A DNA stretch of 64,000 nucleotides from Pseudomonas svalbardensis (GTDB lineage: Bacteria; Pseudomonadota; Gammaproteobacteria; Pseudomonadales; Pseudomonadaceae): NCBI RefSeq assembly GCF_030053115.1, contig NZ_CP125619.1, positions 3,297,501-3,361,500 on the forward strand. Direction: 5' to 3'. A program made the translations under genes and the position numbers. The number at the start of each line of letters is the position of its first letter. The first letter of the stretch is position 1. The notes under the pieces were generated by a model, which saw only the letters and a program-made list of their open reading frames with translations, searched no databases and had not been told where the DNA came from. This document shows, in pieces, positions 36,431-47,400 of this stretch.

Positions 36431-38134
36431 ATGGACAATAACGCGCATACCTTCAACACCTTCTGGTCAGGCCAGGTTCCGTTCATTGCCTCCTTTGCAG
36501 TGCAACAATTACGTCTCTGGGTCAGTAGCAATCCGTGGTTTACCGGCCAGGCCTACAACGAGTGGTTTGACCTGCCGCGCGGTACCCTGGACAGCCTTCA
36601 ATCGGATTACCAACAGCAATGGGGCGACCTCGGCCAGCGTCTGCTGACCGGTCAGCCATTCAGCTTCGACGATCGACGTTTTTCCAGCGGCAACTGGAGC
36701 CAGCCTCTGTTCGGCTCGCTCGCAGCGTTTTACCTGCTCAACGCAGGGTTTCTGCTGAAGCTGCTGGACACGTTAGCGATCCCGGACAAAAAGCCGCGCC
36801 AACGCCTGCTCTATCTGGTGGAACAAGCCATCGCTGCCGGGGCGCCCAGCAACTTTCTGGCCAGTAACCCCGATGCACTGCAACGTGTCGTCGATACCCA
36901 GGGCAGCAGCCTCCTCACCGGCCTGTTGCACCTGGCCAGCGACCTGCAAGAAGGCAAGATGCGCCAGTGCGACGCCGGTGCATTCAAAGTCGGTGTTGAC
37001 CTCGCCAACACCCCGGGCGAAGTGGTGTTCGAGAACGAACTCTTCCAGCTGATTCAGTATTACCCGCAAAGCGAAACCCAGTACCGGCGCCCGGTGTTTG
37101 TCGTGCCACCGTCGATCAACAAGTACTACATTCTCGACCTGCGCCCGGACAACTCGATGGTTGCCCATCTGTTGAAACAAGGGCACCCGGTGTTTCTGAT
37201 GTCGTGGCGTAACTTCGACCAGGAACACGCCGGCACCACTTGGGATGACTTGATCGAAACCGGCATCATCAAAGGCCTGCAAGTGACCCGCGAGATCAGC
37301 GGCGAGCAGCGGCCCAATTGCGTCGGTTTCTGCATCGGCGGCACCTTGCTGAGTTCGGCGCTGGCCGTCCTGGCGGCGCGCGGTGACCGCGAAATTGGCA
37401 GCATGAGCCTGTTGACCACCTTCCTCGATTACCTTGATACCGGCCCCATCGACATCTTCGTCGACGAACAATTGGTAGCCTACCGCGAGCGCACCATCGG
37501 CGGCCAGGATGGCCCCATCGGCCTGTTCAAGGGCGAGGACATGGGCAATACCTTCTCGCTGCTGCGTCCCAACGACTTGTGGTGGAACTACAACGTCGAC
37601 AAATACCTCAAGGGCCAGAAACCGATCCCCCTCGACCTGCTGTTCTGGAACAACGACAGCACCAACCTCCCGGGTCCGATGTACTGCTGGTATTTGCGCC
37701 ACACCTACCTGCAGAACGACCTGAAATCCGGTGAGCTGGACTGTTGCGGGGTCAAGCTGGACCTGCGCGCCATCGATGCTCCGGCATACATCCTCGCCAC
37801 CCATGACGATCACATCGTGCCGTGGAGAAGCGCTTACGCCAGCACCGAGTTGCTCTCCGGGACCAAGCGTTTTGTCCTGGGCGCATCAGGGCATATCGCC
37901 GGGGTGATCAACCCGCCGGCCAAGGAAAAACGTCACTACTGGACCAACAACCGGGTCACCAAAAACCCGGAAACCTGGTTCAAGAACGCCCAGCAACATT
38001 CCGGTAGCTGGTGGAATGACTGGTTCGTCTGGCTGGCTGAACAGTCCGGCGAACGCCAGCCCTCGGTGCTGCACACCGGTAACGCGCAATACCCGGCGAT
38101 CGAGTCGGCACCGGGGCGTTATGTGATGCAGTGA
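36431..38134 (+). CDS. phbC: class I PHA (PHB) synthase PhbC
   Basis: Polymerises (R)-3-hydroxybutyryl-CoA on the granule surface. Seen: 567 residues, the class I length; GFCIGGTLLSSAL with nucleophile Cys301 (PHA synthase form of the lipase box), LATHDDHIVPW with catalytic Asp, ASGHIAGVINPP with His, and the conserved NWRNFDQE-like MSWRNFDQEHAGTTWDD. AAGGAG lies five bases before ATG 36431. Last gene of the phbBAC operon. The sequence differs from the class II PhaC1/PhaC2 enzymes usual in Pseudomonas, consistent with an acquired short-chain system. Confidence 0.95.
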   Translation: MDNNAHTFNTFWSGQVPFIASFAVQQLRLWVSSNPWFTGQAYNEWFDLPRGTLDSLQSDYQQQWGDLGQRLLTGQPFSFDDRRFSSGNWSQPLFGSLAAFYLLNAGFLLKLLDTLAIPDKKPRQRLLYLVEQAIAAGAPSNFLASNPDALQRVVDTQGSSLLTGLLHLASDLQEGKMRQCDAGAFKVGVDLANTPGEVVFENELFQLIQYYPQSETQYRRPVFVVPPSINKYYILDLRPDNSMVAHLLKQGHPVFLMSWRNFDQEHAGTTWDDLIETGIIKGLQVTREISGEQRPNCVGFCIGGTLLSSALAVLAARGDREIGSMSLLTTFLDYLDTGPIDIFVDEQLVAYRERTIGGQDGPIGLFKGEDMGNTFSLLRPNDLWWNYNVDKYLKGQKPIPLDLLFWNNDSTNLPGPMYCWYLRHTYLQNDLKSGELDCCGVKLDLRAIDAPAYILATHDDHIVPWRSAYASTELLSGTKRFVLGASGHIAGVINPPAKEKRHYWTNNRVTKNPETWFKNAQQHSGSWWNDWFVWLAEQSGERQPSVLHTGNAQYPAIESAPGRYVMQ

Positions 38135-38198
38135 TCGACAACCCCGCGCGAAAAACTCAAGCGCTGTGGTAATGCCATTTCAGCAACAACGCCTGTCT

Positions 38199-38345
38199 TG
38201 TAGCAGCTGTCGAGCTTGCGAGGCTGCGTCCGACTGCGAAGCAGTCGTAAACCCTGTGTATGCGGTGCGTCTGACGCACCGCATTGTCTGACCTTATGGC
38301 TGCTACGCAGCCGGACGCAGCCTCGCAGGCTCGACAGCTGCTACA
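38199..38345. repeat. REP-pair (REPIN-like) element, copy 3
   Basis: TGTAGCAGCTGTCGAG at the left is inverted as CTCGACAGCTGCTACA at the right, with inner arms GCGAGGCTGCGTCCG and CGGACGCAGCCTCGC, around a centre containing a second palindrome (TGCGGTGCGTC/GACGCACCGCA). It occupies much of the gap between phbC and selC. The remainder, 38346-38443, contains a GAACCA/TGGTTC hairpin at 38410-38424 downstream of selC. Confidence 0.85.
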
Positions 38346-38443
38346 GAACTGGACGGGGCGCAAGTCCCTTCGCCACAGAGGATCTGTGACTACTCTGCGG
38401 GGCGAGTCGAACCAGTGCTTGGTTCAGCCAGCATGATTAAAAA

Positions 38444-38539
38444 TGGCGGAAGGCAGCCGGAGTCGAACCTGCCCGGGAACGGATGCCGTCCCCAACCGGG
38501 TTTGAAGCCCGGCCGCGCCACCGGGCGCGATTGCCTTCC
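38444..38539 (-). tRNA. selC: tRNA-Sec (UCA anticodon)
   Basis: Read on the minus strand the gene starts GGAAGGCAATCGCGCCCGG and ends GGCTGCCTTCCGCCA, with the discriminator G and an encoded CCA. The acceptor stem is eight base pairs (GGAAGGCA/TGCCTTCC). The anticodon TCA is at 38503-38505 within GGGCTTCAAACCC. A long variable arm (GGGACGGCATCCGTTCCC region) precedes the T-loop GGTTCGACTCC. The length of 96 with CCA and the resemblance to E. coli selC make this certain. It begins six bases after the selB stop on the same strand, so it may be processed from the selAB transcript. Confidence 0.97.
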
Positions 38540-38545
38540 TTGAAG

Positions 38546-40453
38546 TCAGTGGTCGGTGCGTTGAGCCAAGGCATTGTCGAGGCGGATATGGCGCTTGTCG
38601 CCAAACCGTCGCGTCAGGCCGATCCGGTCGAAGTATTCGAGAATCTGGATGCTGCGCTTGCGACCCAGGCCCACTGCATCACGAAACGCCGTGACCTGAA
38701 TCACCGGGTTTTGCGCGGCCAGTTGCACAAGCATAGCCGCCAATCGGCGGATCATCGTGTCGGTGTAGAACAGGTCACGGACGACTTGATGCACCAATCC
38801 CAACCTCGCCATTTTGCACAGCAGCAAGCGCACGACCGCCTCGTCATGGTCAAGGTTGCGCACCCAGGGCGGATCAAATCCAGCCTGTTCGAACAACGGT
38901 TGCAAGTGTTGCCACAGGGTTTCGTCGTCTTCGCTCAAACGCACCTGATGATCGGGCAAATGCAGCCATGGCCCGCTGGCGGCAATCGCACCGCTGGCGA
39001 GTAATTCGTCGAGCAGACTGATGAATGTCGGACGGTCCAGCGCTGTGCCGGTGAACCGGCGCAGGCGATCCCGGTCCGGGCCCATTTGATCCGGTTCCAG
39101 TTGGTGAAAACGTGCGAGGTGTTCCAGCAACGGTGCTTTCAGTGCTTCCCAGCGGACCGCACTGAACAGCAACGGACCTTGGCGGGTGTTGATCAGGCGC
39201 ACGTCATCGGGCAAAACCCACGTGTTGCGGGGGCGGTTGAACTGACGCTCTAGACGCTGCGGGTCAAGCCCGATGTCGCTGTTGGCCAATAACGCCGGCA
39301 GGCTGTCTTCCAACTGATTGCCTGTGGCGAGGGCTTGTAACTGCGCCAACCGTTCGGGGCTTCGGCGTTGTCGGGTCGGTGCAAACGGGTCGAGCACCCG
39401 CGCGCCACCGAGGGTGCGTTGGGCGCTCTGGTCACGCAGGATCAACGGATCGCCCTTCACGGCCTGCACCGGCGTATTCAGCAGCAGTTGCGCGAACATC
39501 CGTTCACCCGGCGCCAGGCGGGTGCCTTCCAGCAACGCCACCCGCCCGGTCACGTCCTGAGTCCCCACGTGAACGTGCACGGGTTGAAAGTGCTCGAAGG
39601 CTTTGGGTTCGCTGGCTAACAATTGCAGGTCGACATCCACTCGCTGGGTCGGCGCGTATAACCACTCGGCCAGCAACCAGTGGCCGCGATGAATCTGCTC
39701 CAGGGCCAAGCGTTCGGCACTCAGGTTCAACGCGACTCGCTGTCCGGCCATTGCGATCTCGGCAGCCTGATTCTGCGCATGCAGGCCGCGCACACGCACG
39801 GGTTTGCCCTGCGGGCCGAGCACCAGCGTATCGCCCACCACCACCAGGCCGGACAACGCAGTTCCGGTCACCACGATGCCTACGCCCGCCACGTTGAAGG
39901 CACGATCAATCGCCAGGCGAAAACCGCCGGTGGTGCTGCGTTGAAGGACTTCACGTTGCGCCGCGAGCAAAGCCTGTCGCAGGGTCACGATGCCTTCCCC
40001 GGTCACACTCGACAGCGCAATCTGCGGCGCGTTGGCATAGGGTCCCGGGGCCAGCAATGTCTGGATCTGTTCGCGAACGGCTTGCACTCTGGACGGTTCG
40101 ACGCGGTCGCATTTGCTGATTGCCACCAGCGCCCGAGGGATTCCCAACAATTCAACGATGGCCAGGTGCTCGCGGGTCTGGGGCATGACGCCGTCGTCCG
40201 CCGCGACCACCAGCAACACCAGATCAATGCCCTGAGCCCCCGCCAGCATGTTGTGGGTGAAGCGCTCATGACCGGGCACGTCGATAAAACCGGTCAGGGG
40301 CGCTTGCGGCTCCAGCGCCGCGTAAAGGTAGCCGAGGTCGATGGTCATGCCGCGTTCACGTTCTTCCCGGCGACGGTCGCCGACCTGGCCGGTCAGGGCC
40401 TGGAGCAAGGCAGTCTTGCCGTGGTCGATGTGCCCTGCGGTGCCGACGATCAC
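38546..40453 (-). CDS. selB: selenocysteine-specific elongation factor SelB
   Basis: GTPase that carries Sec-tRNA-Sec to UGA codons marked by a SECIS hairpin. Seen: the N-terminal GTPase domain with [15 protein letters not shown] (G1), [15 protein letters not shown] (G3) and ISKCDRV (G4), EF-Tu-like domains, then C-terminal winged-helix repeats that bind the SECIS. The start is GTG 40453, overlapping the selA stop (GTGA) and giving [13 protein letters not shown], the standard SelB start; the longer open frame upstream lies within selA. About 635 residues, as expected. Confidence 0.95.
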   Translation of the reverse strand: MIVGTAGHIDHGKTALLQALTGQVGDRRREERERGMTIDLGYLYAALEPQAPLTGFIDVPGHERFTHNMLAGAQGIDLVLLVVAADDGVMPQTREHLAIVELLGIPRALVAISKCDRVEPSRVQAVREQIQTLLAPGPYANAPQIALSSVTGEGIVTLRQALLAAQREVLQRSTTGGFRLAIDRAFNVAGVGIVVTGTALSGLVVVGDTLVLGPQGKPVRVRGLHAQNQAAEIAMAGQRVALNLSAERLALEQIHRGHWLLAEWLYAPTQRVDVDLQLLASEPKAFEHFQPVHVHVGTQDVTGRVALLEGTRLAPGERMFAQLLLNTPVQAVKGDPLILRDQSAQRTLGGARVLDPFAPTRQRRSPERLAQLQALATGNQLEDSLPALLANSDIGLDPQRLERQFNRPRNTWVLPDDVRLINTRQGPLLFSAVRWEALKAPLLEHLARFHQLEPDQMGPDRDRLRRFTGTALDRPTFISLLDELLASGAIAASGPWLHLPDHQVRLSEDDETLWQHLQPLFEQAGFDPPWVRNLDHDEAVVRLLLCKMARLGLVHQVVRDLFYTDTMIRRLAAMLVQLAAQNPVIQVTAFRDAVGLGRKRSIQILEYFDRIGLTRRFGDKRHIRLDNALAQRTDH

Positions 40454-41874
40454 TCTATGGCTCCTGCAATTTGATCGAGTTGCGCCAGCCACGCCGGCTC
40501 ATCGTCCAGTTGCCGCAGATCCAGCCACAACGCATCGTCATCAATGCGCCCGAGCACCGGAATCGGCAACGCACGCAGGGCCGCTTCCAGACCGTGCAGC
40601 CGCCGTCCGCGAAGACGCTTGGACGCGTGCGGTCGCAGGCATAACGCCGCACTCGGCAAGCGCGCCAGCGGTTGGCTGCCGCTGCCGATCATGCCCAGTG
40701 CAGGGGCTGCGCTGACGCTCCAGCCGTCGCCCAAGACTTTGGCCAGCGAGGGTTGCAGGCGCTCGGCCTGGGCGAGGATGTCTGCTTGGGGCCGGGTCAG
40801 CAGGCGCAAACTCGGCAGCCGCTCGGCCAGTCGATCAGGATCGCGGTACAGACCCAACACCGCTTCGAGGGCGGCCAGGGTCAGTTTATCGACCCGCAAG
40901 GCGCGTTTGAGTGGATTCTTCTTGATCTTCGCGATCAGGTCTTTGCGGCCGACAATCAACCCGGCCTGGGGGCCACCCAGTAGTTTGTCGCCACTGAAGG
41001 TGACGATATCTGCCCCATCGATCAGCGCCTGGCGCACCGTCGGTTCGGCGGGCAAGCCCCAGCGCGTCAGGTCCAGCAGGCTGCCGCTGCCGAGGTCTTC
41101 AAGCAACGGCAAGCCGTGTTTATGCGCGAGTTTCGCCAACTCGGCGGTCGGCACCCGAGCGGTGAAGCCTTCGATGTTGTAGTTGCTCGCATGGACGCGC
41201 ATCACCAAACCGCTACGGGGGCCGATGGCCGCCTCGTAATCGCGGGCATGCGTGCGATTGGTGGTGCCGACTTCGTGGAGCCTGACTCCGGCTCTCGCCA
41301 TGATGTCGGGAATGCGGAAGGCGCCACCGATTTCGATCAGTTCGCCCCGGGAAATGATGCCTTCCTTGCGCGCGCCCAGGCTGTTGAGCATCAGCAACAC
41401 CGCAGCGGCGTTGTTGTTGACCACCGTCACCGCCTCGGCGCCGGTCAGCTCGCGGATCAGGCCTTCGATCAGGTCATCACGGTCGCCGCGCTTGCCGCTG
41501 TGCAGGTCGAATTCCAGGTTGAGCGGATAACGGGCCGCCCTCTGCACCGCTTCGATGGCTTCCTCCGGTAACAACGCTCGCCCCAGATTGGTGTGCAGCA
41601 CGGTGCCGGTGAGGTTGAACACCCGGCGCACGTGACTGCAATGCTGAGTGGCCAAGCGTTCACCCGCTCTGCCGGCTAACGCTTCGGGCGCGATTTCAAT
41701 AGCGTCGAGTTGCCCTGAAAGAACCGGTTCACGCAAGTCATCGAGCAATTGCCGCAAATTGGCCAGCAACGCGTCACGCCCATAACGCTCGGCCAGCGGT
41801 TGGCAGGCGGGATGGCGCAACAGACTGTCGATGGAAGGCAGCCGCTGCGTTTGGCTGGCGGGTCTGTTGGACAT
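40450..41874 (-). CDS. selA: L-seryl-tRNA(Sec) selenium transferase SelA
   Basis: PLP enzyme converting Ser-tRNA-Sec to Sec-tRNA-Sec with selenophosphate. Seen: 474 residues, N-terminal [40 protein letters not shown], the glycine-rich [34 protein letters not shown], and [19 protein letters not shown] with the PLP lysine. All are family hallmarks. It follows fdhE by 77 bases on the same strand and overlaps selB. selD, for the selenophosphate donor, is not in the window. Confidence 0.95.
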   Translation of the reverse strand: MSNRPASQTQRLPSIDSLLRHPACQPLAERYGRDALLANLRQLLDDLREPVLSGQLDAIEIAPEALAGRAGERLATQHCSHVRRVFNLTGTVLHTNLGRALLPEEAIEAVQRAARYPLNLEFDLHSGKRGDRDDLIEGLIRELTGAEAVTVVNNNAAAVLLMLNSLGARKEGIISRGELIEIGGAFRIPDIMARAGVRLHEVGTTNRTHARDYEAAIGPRSGLVMRVHASNYNIEGFTARVPTAELAKLAHKHGLPLLEDLGSGSLLDLTRWGLPAEPTVRQALIDGADIVTFSGDKLLGGPQAGLIVGRKDLIAKIKKNPLKRALRVDKLTLAALEAVLGLYRDPDRLAERLPSLRLLTRPQADILAQAERLQPSLAKVLGDGWSVSAAPALGMIGSGSQPLARLPSAALCLRPHASKRLRGRRLHGLEAALRALPIPVLGRIDDDALWLDLRQLDDEPAWLAQLDQIAGAIE

Positions 41875-41951
41875 CAGGCGCTCCTGATTACGAATGACCG
41901 TAGCGCCTGAGTGTAGCCGTTGAGTTTAAAGGGATAGCTCAAAGGGGTAGC

Positions 41952-42878
41952 TCAGCCACCTCCGGGTGCCAGCAGAAGGTTAGGCGCCGGACGCTGGTAG
42001 CCTTCCTGCTCCAGGCGCATGTCCAGCAGCAGGCTAGTCAGGTCCGTCGAGAGCGCTTCGGCCTCGGCGTCGTTTTCCAGATAAAGCAGTTTCAGGTAGC
42101 TGCGGCAGCCGGGGCAGACCTCCGCGCGTACCGGTGCCTGATTGGCGGCGCGGCGGTCGTCATCGAGGCTGACGTATTCAAGGCCTTTGCTTTGTTCGCA
42201 ATACACGCATTTGACCCGCACCACATGCCATTCGCAGGCACACAGCGAACACACCAGATACCGCAAGCCGTTGTACTTGCCGCGGTGGCGAATCACGCCG
42301 GCCATGGCCGGCGAACCGCAGGCCGGGCATTGGCTGAGACTGTCGCCGGGTTTCAGCGCAAGGTCCGGCGTACTCAGCAACCAATGACTCCAGGCCACTT
42401 GCAACGCTGCGCCGAGAAACGGCACCACAGCGGCGGGCAGCAAGGCGAACTGGCCGCTGACCAGCGCAATCGCCCAGGCTTTGAGTTGCCCGACGTGGGC
42501 GCTGCGCAAGGTCGCCACGGCTTTTTCCACGGCAGGTTGCGGTGGTGGCTGGTAACACTGCAACAGTGCTTCGAGGTACGGCAGCCAATGGTCCTCGCGC
42601 ACCAGACTGTCGGCGGCGAACGGCGGCAAATCATGTTGCTGGCACACGCGCAGGCGTTCGGCATCGGGCATAGCGGTGACGGGTAAATCGTCCATCAGCC
42701 CCTGCTGCACGTGGCACAGGCCGGTCACCAGCCGCAGGTAATCGGCCAGTGGATGGCCGTCGACCAGACGCTCCAGGCGCAAGGCGCGCAAGGTGAACAG
42801 GTTTTTCGGAGGCAGGTGCAGAAACGGTGGCGAGCTCGCCGCCGCTTCGATCTCGCCAGGCTCAAGAATCGTCGCCAA
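41952..42878 (-). CDS. fdhE: formate dehydrogenase accessory protein FdhE
   Basis: 308 residues, cytoplasmic, needed for activity of respiratory formate dehydrogenase. Seen: paired cysteine motifs CPACGSPAMAG, CSLCACEWHVV, CVYCEQSKGLEYVSLDDD and CPGCRSYLKLLYLENDAEAE, in the order of the rubredoxin-like FdhE family, which binds iron and FdnGH. Its start lies four bases after the fdnI stop, so it is part of the fdn operon. The family is specific for the membrane FDH-N/FDH-O type, in agreement with the three structural genes upstream. Confidence 0.95.
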   Translation of the reverse strand: MATILEPGEIEAAASSPPFLHLPPKNLFTLRALRLERLVDGHPLADYLRLVTGLCHVQQGLMDDLPVTAMPDAERLRVCQQHDLPPFAADSLVREDHWLPYLEALLQCYQPPPQPAVEKAVATLRSAHVGQLKAWAIALVSGQFALLPAAVVPFLGAALQVAWSHWLLSTPDLALKPGDSLSQCPACGSPAMAGVIRHRGKYNGLRYLVCSLCACEWHVVRVKCVYCEQSKGLEYVSLDDDRRAANQAPVRAEVCPGCRSYLKLLYLENDAEAEALSTDLTSLLLDMRLEQEGYQRPAPNLLLAPGGG

Positions 42879-42882
42879 GGGG

Positions 42883-43536
42883 TTATCCTTTTTTGCTGAT
42901 CGGCCGGTCGGGATGCTCGTCGCGGGTCACTTCGCGGTACCAGAGTTCATGGTGTTTTTTCGCCCAGGCGCGGCTCACTCCGCCATGCACCATGGCGCTG
43001 ACCGAACCCTTGATCCAGATGCCGGCGTAGATGTGAACAATGATGCTCAGCACCAGGATGAAACCCGCCAACGCATGCAGCAGCATCGCCCAACGAATGC
43101 TGGTGATGCCGAAGTACTCGCTGAAATACGCGCGCCAGATCACCAGCCCGCTGAACAGCAGTACCAGCATGCAAGCCAGTAAGGTCCAGAACAGCAGCTT
43201 CTGCCCAGGGTTGTACTTGCCGATGGGCGGCACGCCCTCCTCCTCGTTCTTGATCACCCGCCCGACTCGCCTCAGCCACAGCCGATCGTTGGTGATAAAG
43301 AAGTTCGCCCGAAAGAATTGCATCACCAATCCCAGGAACAGAACGAACATCACCACGCCCATGAACGGATGCAGGATGCGCGTCCACGGCCCACCGCCAA
43401 ACAGGTTGCTGAGCCAGAACAGCGCCGGGTGGAACAACGCCAGCCCCGACAGTGCTGCCATGAAAAACAGGATCGCCACCAGCCAGTGATTGGTGCGCTG
43501 GTTTGATGTGTAGCGAAGGATCGGTTTGTCGTTCAT
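42883..43536 (-). CDS. fdnI: formate dehydrogenase gamma subunit, cytochrome b556
   Basis: 217 residues with four membrane spans. Seen: [20 protein letters not shown] carrying a heme-ligand His, [40 protein letters not shown], and [20 protein letters not shown] with further histidines, the FdnI/FdoI pattern that passes electrons to quinone. The start overlaps the fdnH stop by four bases (ATGA). A cytoplasmic C-terminal tail follows the last span. Confidence 0.94.
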   Translation of the reverse strand: MNDKPILRYTSNQRTNHWLVAILFFMAALSGLALFHPALFWLSNLFGGGPWTRILHPFMGVVMFVLFLGLVMQFFRANFFITNDRLWLRRVGRVIKNEEEGVPPIGKYNPGQKLLFWTLLACMLVLLFSGLVIWRAYFSEYFGITSIRWAMLLHALAGFILVLSIIVHIYAGIWIKGSVSAMVHGGVSRAWAKKHHELWYREVTRDEHPDRPISKKG

Positions 43537-44468
43537 GGCCTGTCCTCCCCCTTCGGATCATAGGTGTGCACCGATGGATCGATTTCATGCACGGAGGGAT
43601 CGGGGATGGTCGGGTGTTCGTCCTCCTCGACCAACTGCGGCCCGATGCGCACGTAGTGGAAGAACCCGGCCAGCACCGCCAAGCCCATGGCCAGCAACCC
43701 CAAGGGTTTGCTCACGCCTTTCCACAGGTCCACCAGCGGACTGATGGTCGGTTGGTCTGGCAGGCCGGCATACAACCGGGGCTCATCGGCATGGTGCAGC
43801 ACATACATCACGTGAGTACCGCCGACGCCACTCGGATCGTACAGACCCGCGTGTTCGAAGCCACGGCTCTTGAGGTCTACGATCCTTTCGGCCGCATGGT
43901 CTTTCATATCGTCCTTGGTGCCGAACACAATGGCGCCCGTCGGGCAGGTTTTGACGCAGGCCGGCTCCAGCCCCACCGCCACCCGGTCCGAGCACAACGT
44001 GCATTTGTAGGCCTTGTGATCCTTTTGCGAGATTCGCGGGATATTGAACGGGCAACCGGTGATGCAATACCCGCAACCGATGCAATGGTCCTGGTCGAAA
44101 TCGACGATGCCATTGGCATGCTGGATGATCGCCCCCGGACTCGGGCACGCCGCCAGGCAACCGGGCTCGGCGCAGTGCATGCAGCCGTCCTTGCGAATCA
44201 GCCATTCCAGATTGCCGGCGTCGGTTTCGTGCTCGGTGAAGCGCATCAAGGTCCAGGTATCTGCGCTCAGGTCCTGAGGGTTGTCGTAGGTGCCGAGGTT
44301 GTGGCCGACATCGTCGCGCAGCTCGTTCCATTCCGAACAGGCGACCTGACAAGCCTTGCAGCCAATGCACTTGGTGGTGTCGATCAGCTTGGCCACTTCC
44401 TCTTGATTGCGTACCGAGGACGGGACGGTCGTGGTGGCCGAACGGGCGATGATGTCTTGGCTGGCCAT
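43533..44468 (-). CDS. fdnH: formate dehydrogenase beta subunit, four [4Fe-4S] clusters
   Basis: 311 residues. Seen: four ferredoxin-like cysteine groups, [51 protein letters not shown] and [20 protein letters not shown] (one group each), then a single C-terminal membrane span ([20 protein letters not shown]). This is the FdnH/FdoH electron-wire subunit between the Mo/Se site and cytochrome b556. It starts one base after the fdnG stop and overlaps fdnI. Confidence 0.95.
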   Translation of the reverse strand: MASQDIIARSATTTVPSSVRNQEEVAKLIDTTKCIGCKACQVACSEWNELRDDVGHNLGTYDNPQDLSADTWTLMRFTEHETDAGNLEWLIRKDGCMHCAEPGCLAACPSPGAIIQHANGIVDFDQDHCIGCGYCITGCPFNIPRISQKDHKAYKCTLCSDRVAVGLEPACVKTCPTGAIVFGTKDDMKDHAAERIVDLKSRGFEHAGLYDPSGVGGTHVMYVLHHADEPRLYAGLPDQPTISPLVDLWKGVSKPLGLLAMGLAVLAGFFHYVRIGPQLVEEDEHPTIPDPSVHEIDPSVHTYDPKGEDRP

Positions 44469-47400
44469 TTAGACTTTCTCCACGTTGACCAGGAATGACT
44501 TGGATTCCGGGGTCTGAGTGTTGCCATCGCCGAGAAACGGCACCAGGGTGTTGGTCAGGTAACCGTGGCGCGTGAGCCCGGTAAAGCCCCAGTGCAACGG
44601 GATACCGATCTGGTGCACCACCTGATTGTTGACCTGCAGCGGACGAATCCGCTTGGTCACCACCGCCACCGCTTCTATATGTCCGCGCTTGCAACTGACA
44701 CGGACCCGGTCGCCGGCCACGATGCCTTTCTCCTTGGCCAACACTTCACCGATTTCGACGAACTGCTCGGGTTGGGAAATCGCGTTGAGCTTGCAATGCT
44801 TGCTCCAGAAGTGGAAATGCTCGGTCAGCCGGTAGCTGGTCGCGGCATACGGATAGTCCTTGGCCACGCCTAAGGAATCCCACACCGAATCGAAGATCCG
44901 TGCCGCCGGGTTGCTGGTGGCTTTCTTGTTTTCCGGGTGCAGCGGGTTGATGCCGATCGGCGTTTCGAACGGCTCGTAGTGCTCAGGGAATGGTCCTTCG
45001 TTCATCTTGTCGACGGCAAAGAACCGCGCCACGCCTTCGGGGTTCATGATGAACGGATTCATCCCGGCTTCCGGTGGCGAGTCGGCCTTGAAGTCCGGCA
45101 CATCGGTGCCGCCCCAGACTTTGCCGTTCCACCACACCAGGCGTTTCTTCTCGTCCCACGGCTTGCCTTGCGGGTCGCACGAAGCGCGGTTGTAAAGAAT
45201 CCGTCGGTTCGCCGGCCAGGCCCAGGCCCAGCCCTGGTGTTGCTTCATCCCGTACGGGTCGCTGTTGTCGCGCCGGGCCATCTGGTTGCCCGCCTCAGTC
45301 CAGCTGCCGCAGAAAATCCAGCAACCCGATGCAGTACTGCCATCGTCCTTGAGCTGGCCGAAACCGGCCAGTTGCGCATTGCCCTTGATCGCCGCGCCGG
45401 TAGCGTCGGTGAAATCCGTGGTGGCATAGCCGTTGATTTCCTTGGCCAGTTCTTCCGGCGAAGGCTCTTCGGCGATTTTGTACGGCCAGGACAGTTTAAG
45501 GAGCGGCTCGGCATAAGCGCCGCCGTTGGCCTGGTAACGCTGGCGCAGACGGATGAACAACTCGCTCATGATCCGCACATCGGTGCGCGCTTCGCCAGGG
45601 CCGTCGGCGCCTTTCCAGTGCCATTGCAGCCAGCGGCTGCTGTTGACCAGCGAGCCATCTTCTTCGGCGAAACAGGTGGTGGGCAGGCGAATCACTTCGG
45701 TCTGAATGCCGGCAGTTTCGACGTCGTTGTATGGCCCGACATTGCGCCAGAACTCCGAGGTTTCGGTGGACAGCGGGTCCATCACCACCAGCCACTTCAG
45801 CTTGGCCAGTGCCGCCATCACCCGGTTTTTGTCAGGCAACGCGGCGATGGGGTTGAAGCCCTGGCACATGTAGCCGTTGACCTTGCCCTGGCCCATCAGG
45901 TCGAACACTTTGAGGATGTCGTAGTTGGGAATGTCCAGTTTCGGCAGATAGTCAAAAGCCCAACGGTTTTCGGGCGTGGCATTCGCGCCGTACCAGGCTT
46001 TCATCAGGCTGACGTGGAACTTGCTGTAGTTCTGCCAGTAGGACAACTGCCCCGGACGCAACGGTGGTTGCGTGCGTTTGGTGATATAGGCGGTGTAATC
46101 CTGCTCCGCATCGCCAGGCAGGGTCAGGTACCCCGGCAGCGAATTGGACAGCAAGCCAAGGTCGGTCAGCCCCTGAATGTTGGAGTGCCCGCGCAAGGCA
46201 TTGACGCCCCCGCCCGGCATGCCGACGTTGCCCAGCAGCAATTGCACCATGGCCGCGCTTCGAATGATCTGCGAACCGATCGAGTGCTGCGTCCAGCCCA
46301 GCGCGTAGAGAATCGTCATGGTCTTGCCCGGTTGCGAGCAGGTGGCGATTTCTTCCCAGATCTTCTGCATGGCATCGACTGGCATGCCACAAATCTGGCT
46401 AGCCAGTTCGATGGTGTAGCGGCTGTAATGCGTCTTCATCAATTGATAGACGCAGCGCGGGTCGTGCAGGGTCGGGTCGACTTCGACAAAGCCGTCCTCA
46501 CCGATTTCATAACCCCAGCCGGACTTGTCCGTGTAGCTGCGTTTGGCTGCGTCGTAGCCGCTGAAGATCCCGTCCTCGAAGCCAAATCCGGCTTTGACGA
46601 TGAAGGACACGTCGGTATAGGCGCGCACGTACTCGTGCTGGATTTTGTTTTTGGTCAGCAGGTAGTTGATCAGCCCGCCCATGAAGGCGATGTCGGTGCC
46701 GGTGCGAATCGGCGCGTAATAGTCGGCCACCGAGGCGGTCCGGGTAAAACGCGGATCGACCACGATCAAGCGGGCCTTGTTGTGTGCCTTGGCTTCGGTC
46801 ACCCATTTGAAGCCGCACGGGTGCGCTTCTGCTGCGTTGCCGCCCATTACCAGGATCAGATTCGCGTTACCGATATCGGTCCAGGTATTGGTCATGGCAC
46901 CACGGCCATATGTCGGGGCAAGACTTGCCACCGTCGGGCCGTGTCAGACACGCGCCTGGTTATCGAACCCCAGCATGCCGAGGCTGCGAATGACCTTGTG
47001 GGTGATATAACCCGCTTCGTTGGACGCTGCCGAGGCCGCGAGAAAACCGGTGGTCAGCCAGCGGTTTACCGTTTGGCCCTGGGCATTCTTCTCGATGAAG
47101 TTGGCGTCGCGGTCGGCCTTCATCAGGTCGGCGACGCGATCGAGCGCTTCATCCCAGGAGATACGCGTCCACTCGGTGGTGCCGGGTTTGCGCACCTCTG
47201 GGTATTGCAGACGGCCGGGGCTGTGAATGAAGTCCAGCAGGCCGGCGCCTTTGGGGCACAGGGTGCCGCGGTTGACCGGGTGGTCGGCATCGCCTTCGAT
47301 GTGGATGATGTTTTGCGCGACGTTCTTGGCAGCATCACCCTGGCTGTACATGATCACGCCGCAACCGACCGAGCAGTACGGGCAGGTGTTGCGCGTTTCA

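Noticed and set aside
46931..46946. Frameshift or sequencing error splitting fdnG
   Set aside because: Both parts are in the same frame, the only interruption is UGA at the known Sec site, and selA, selB and selC are adjacent.
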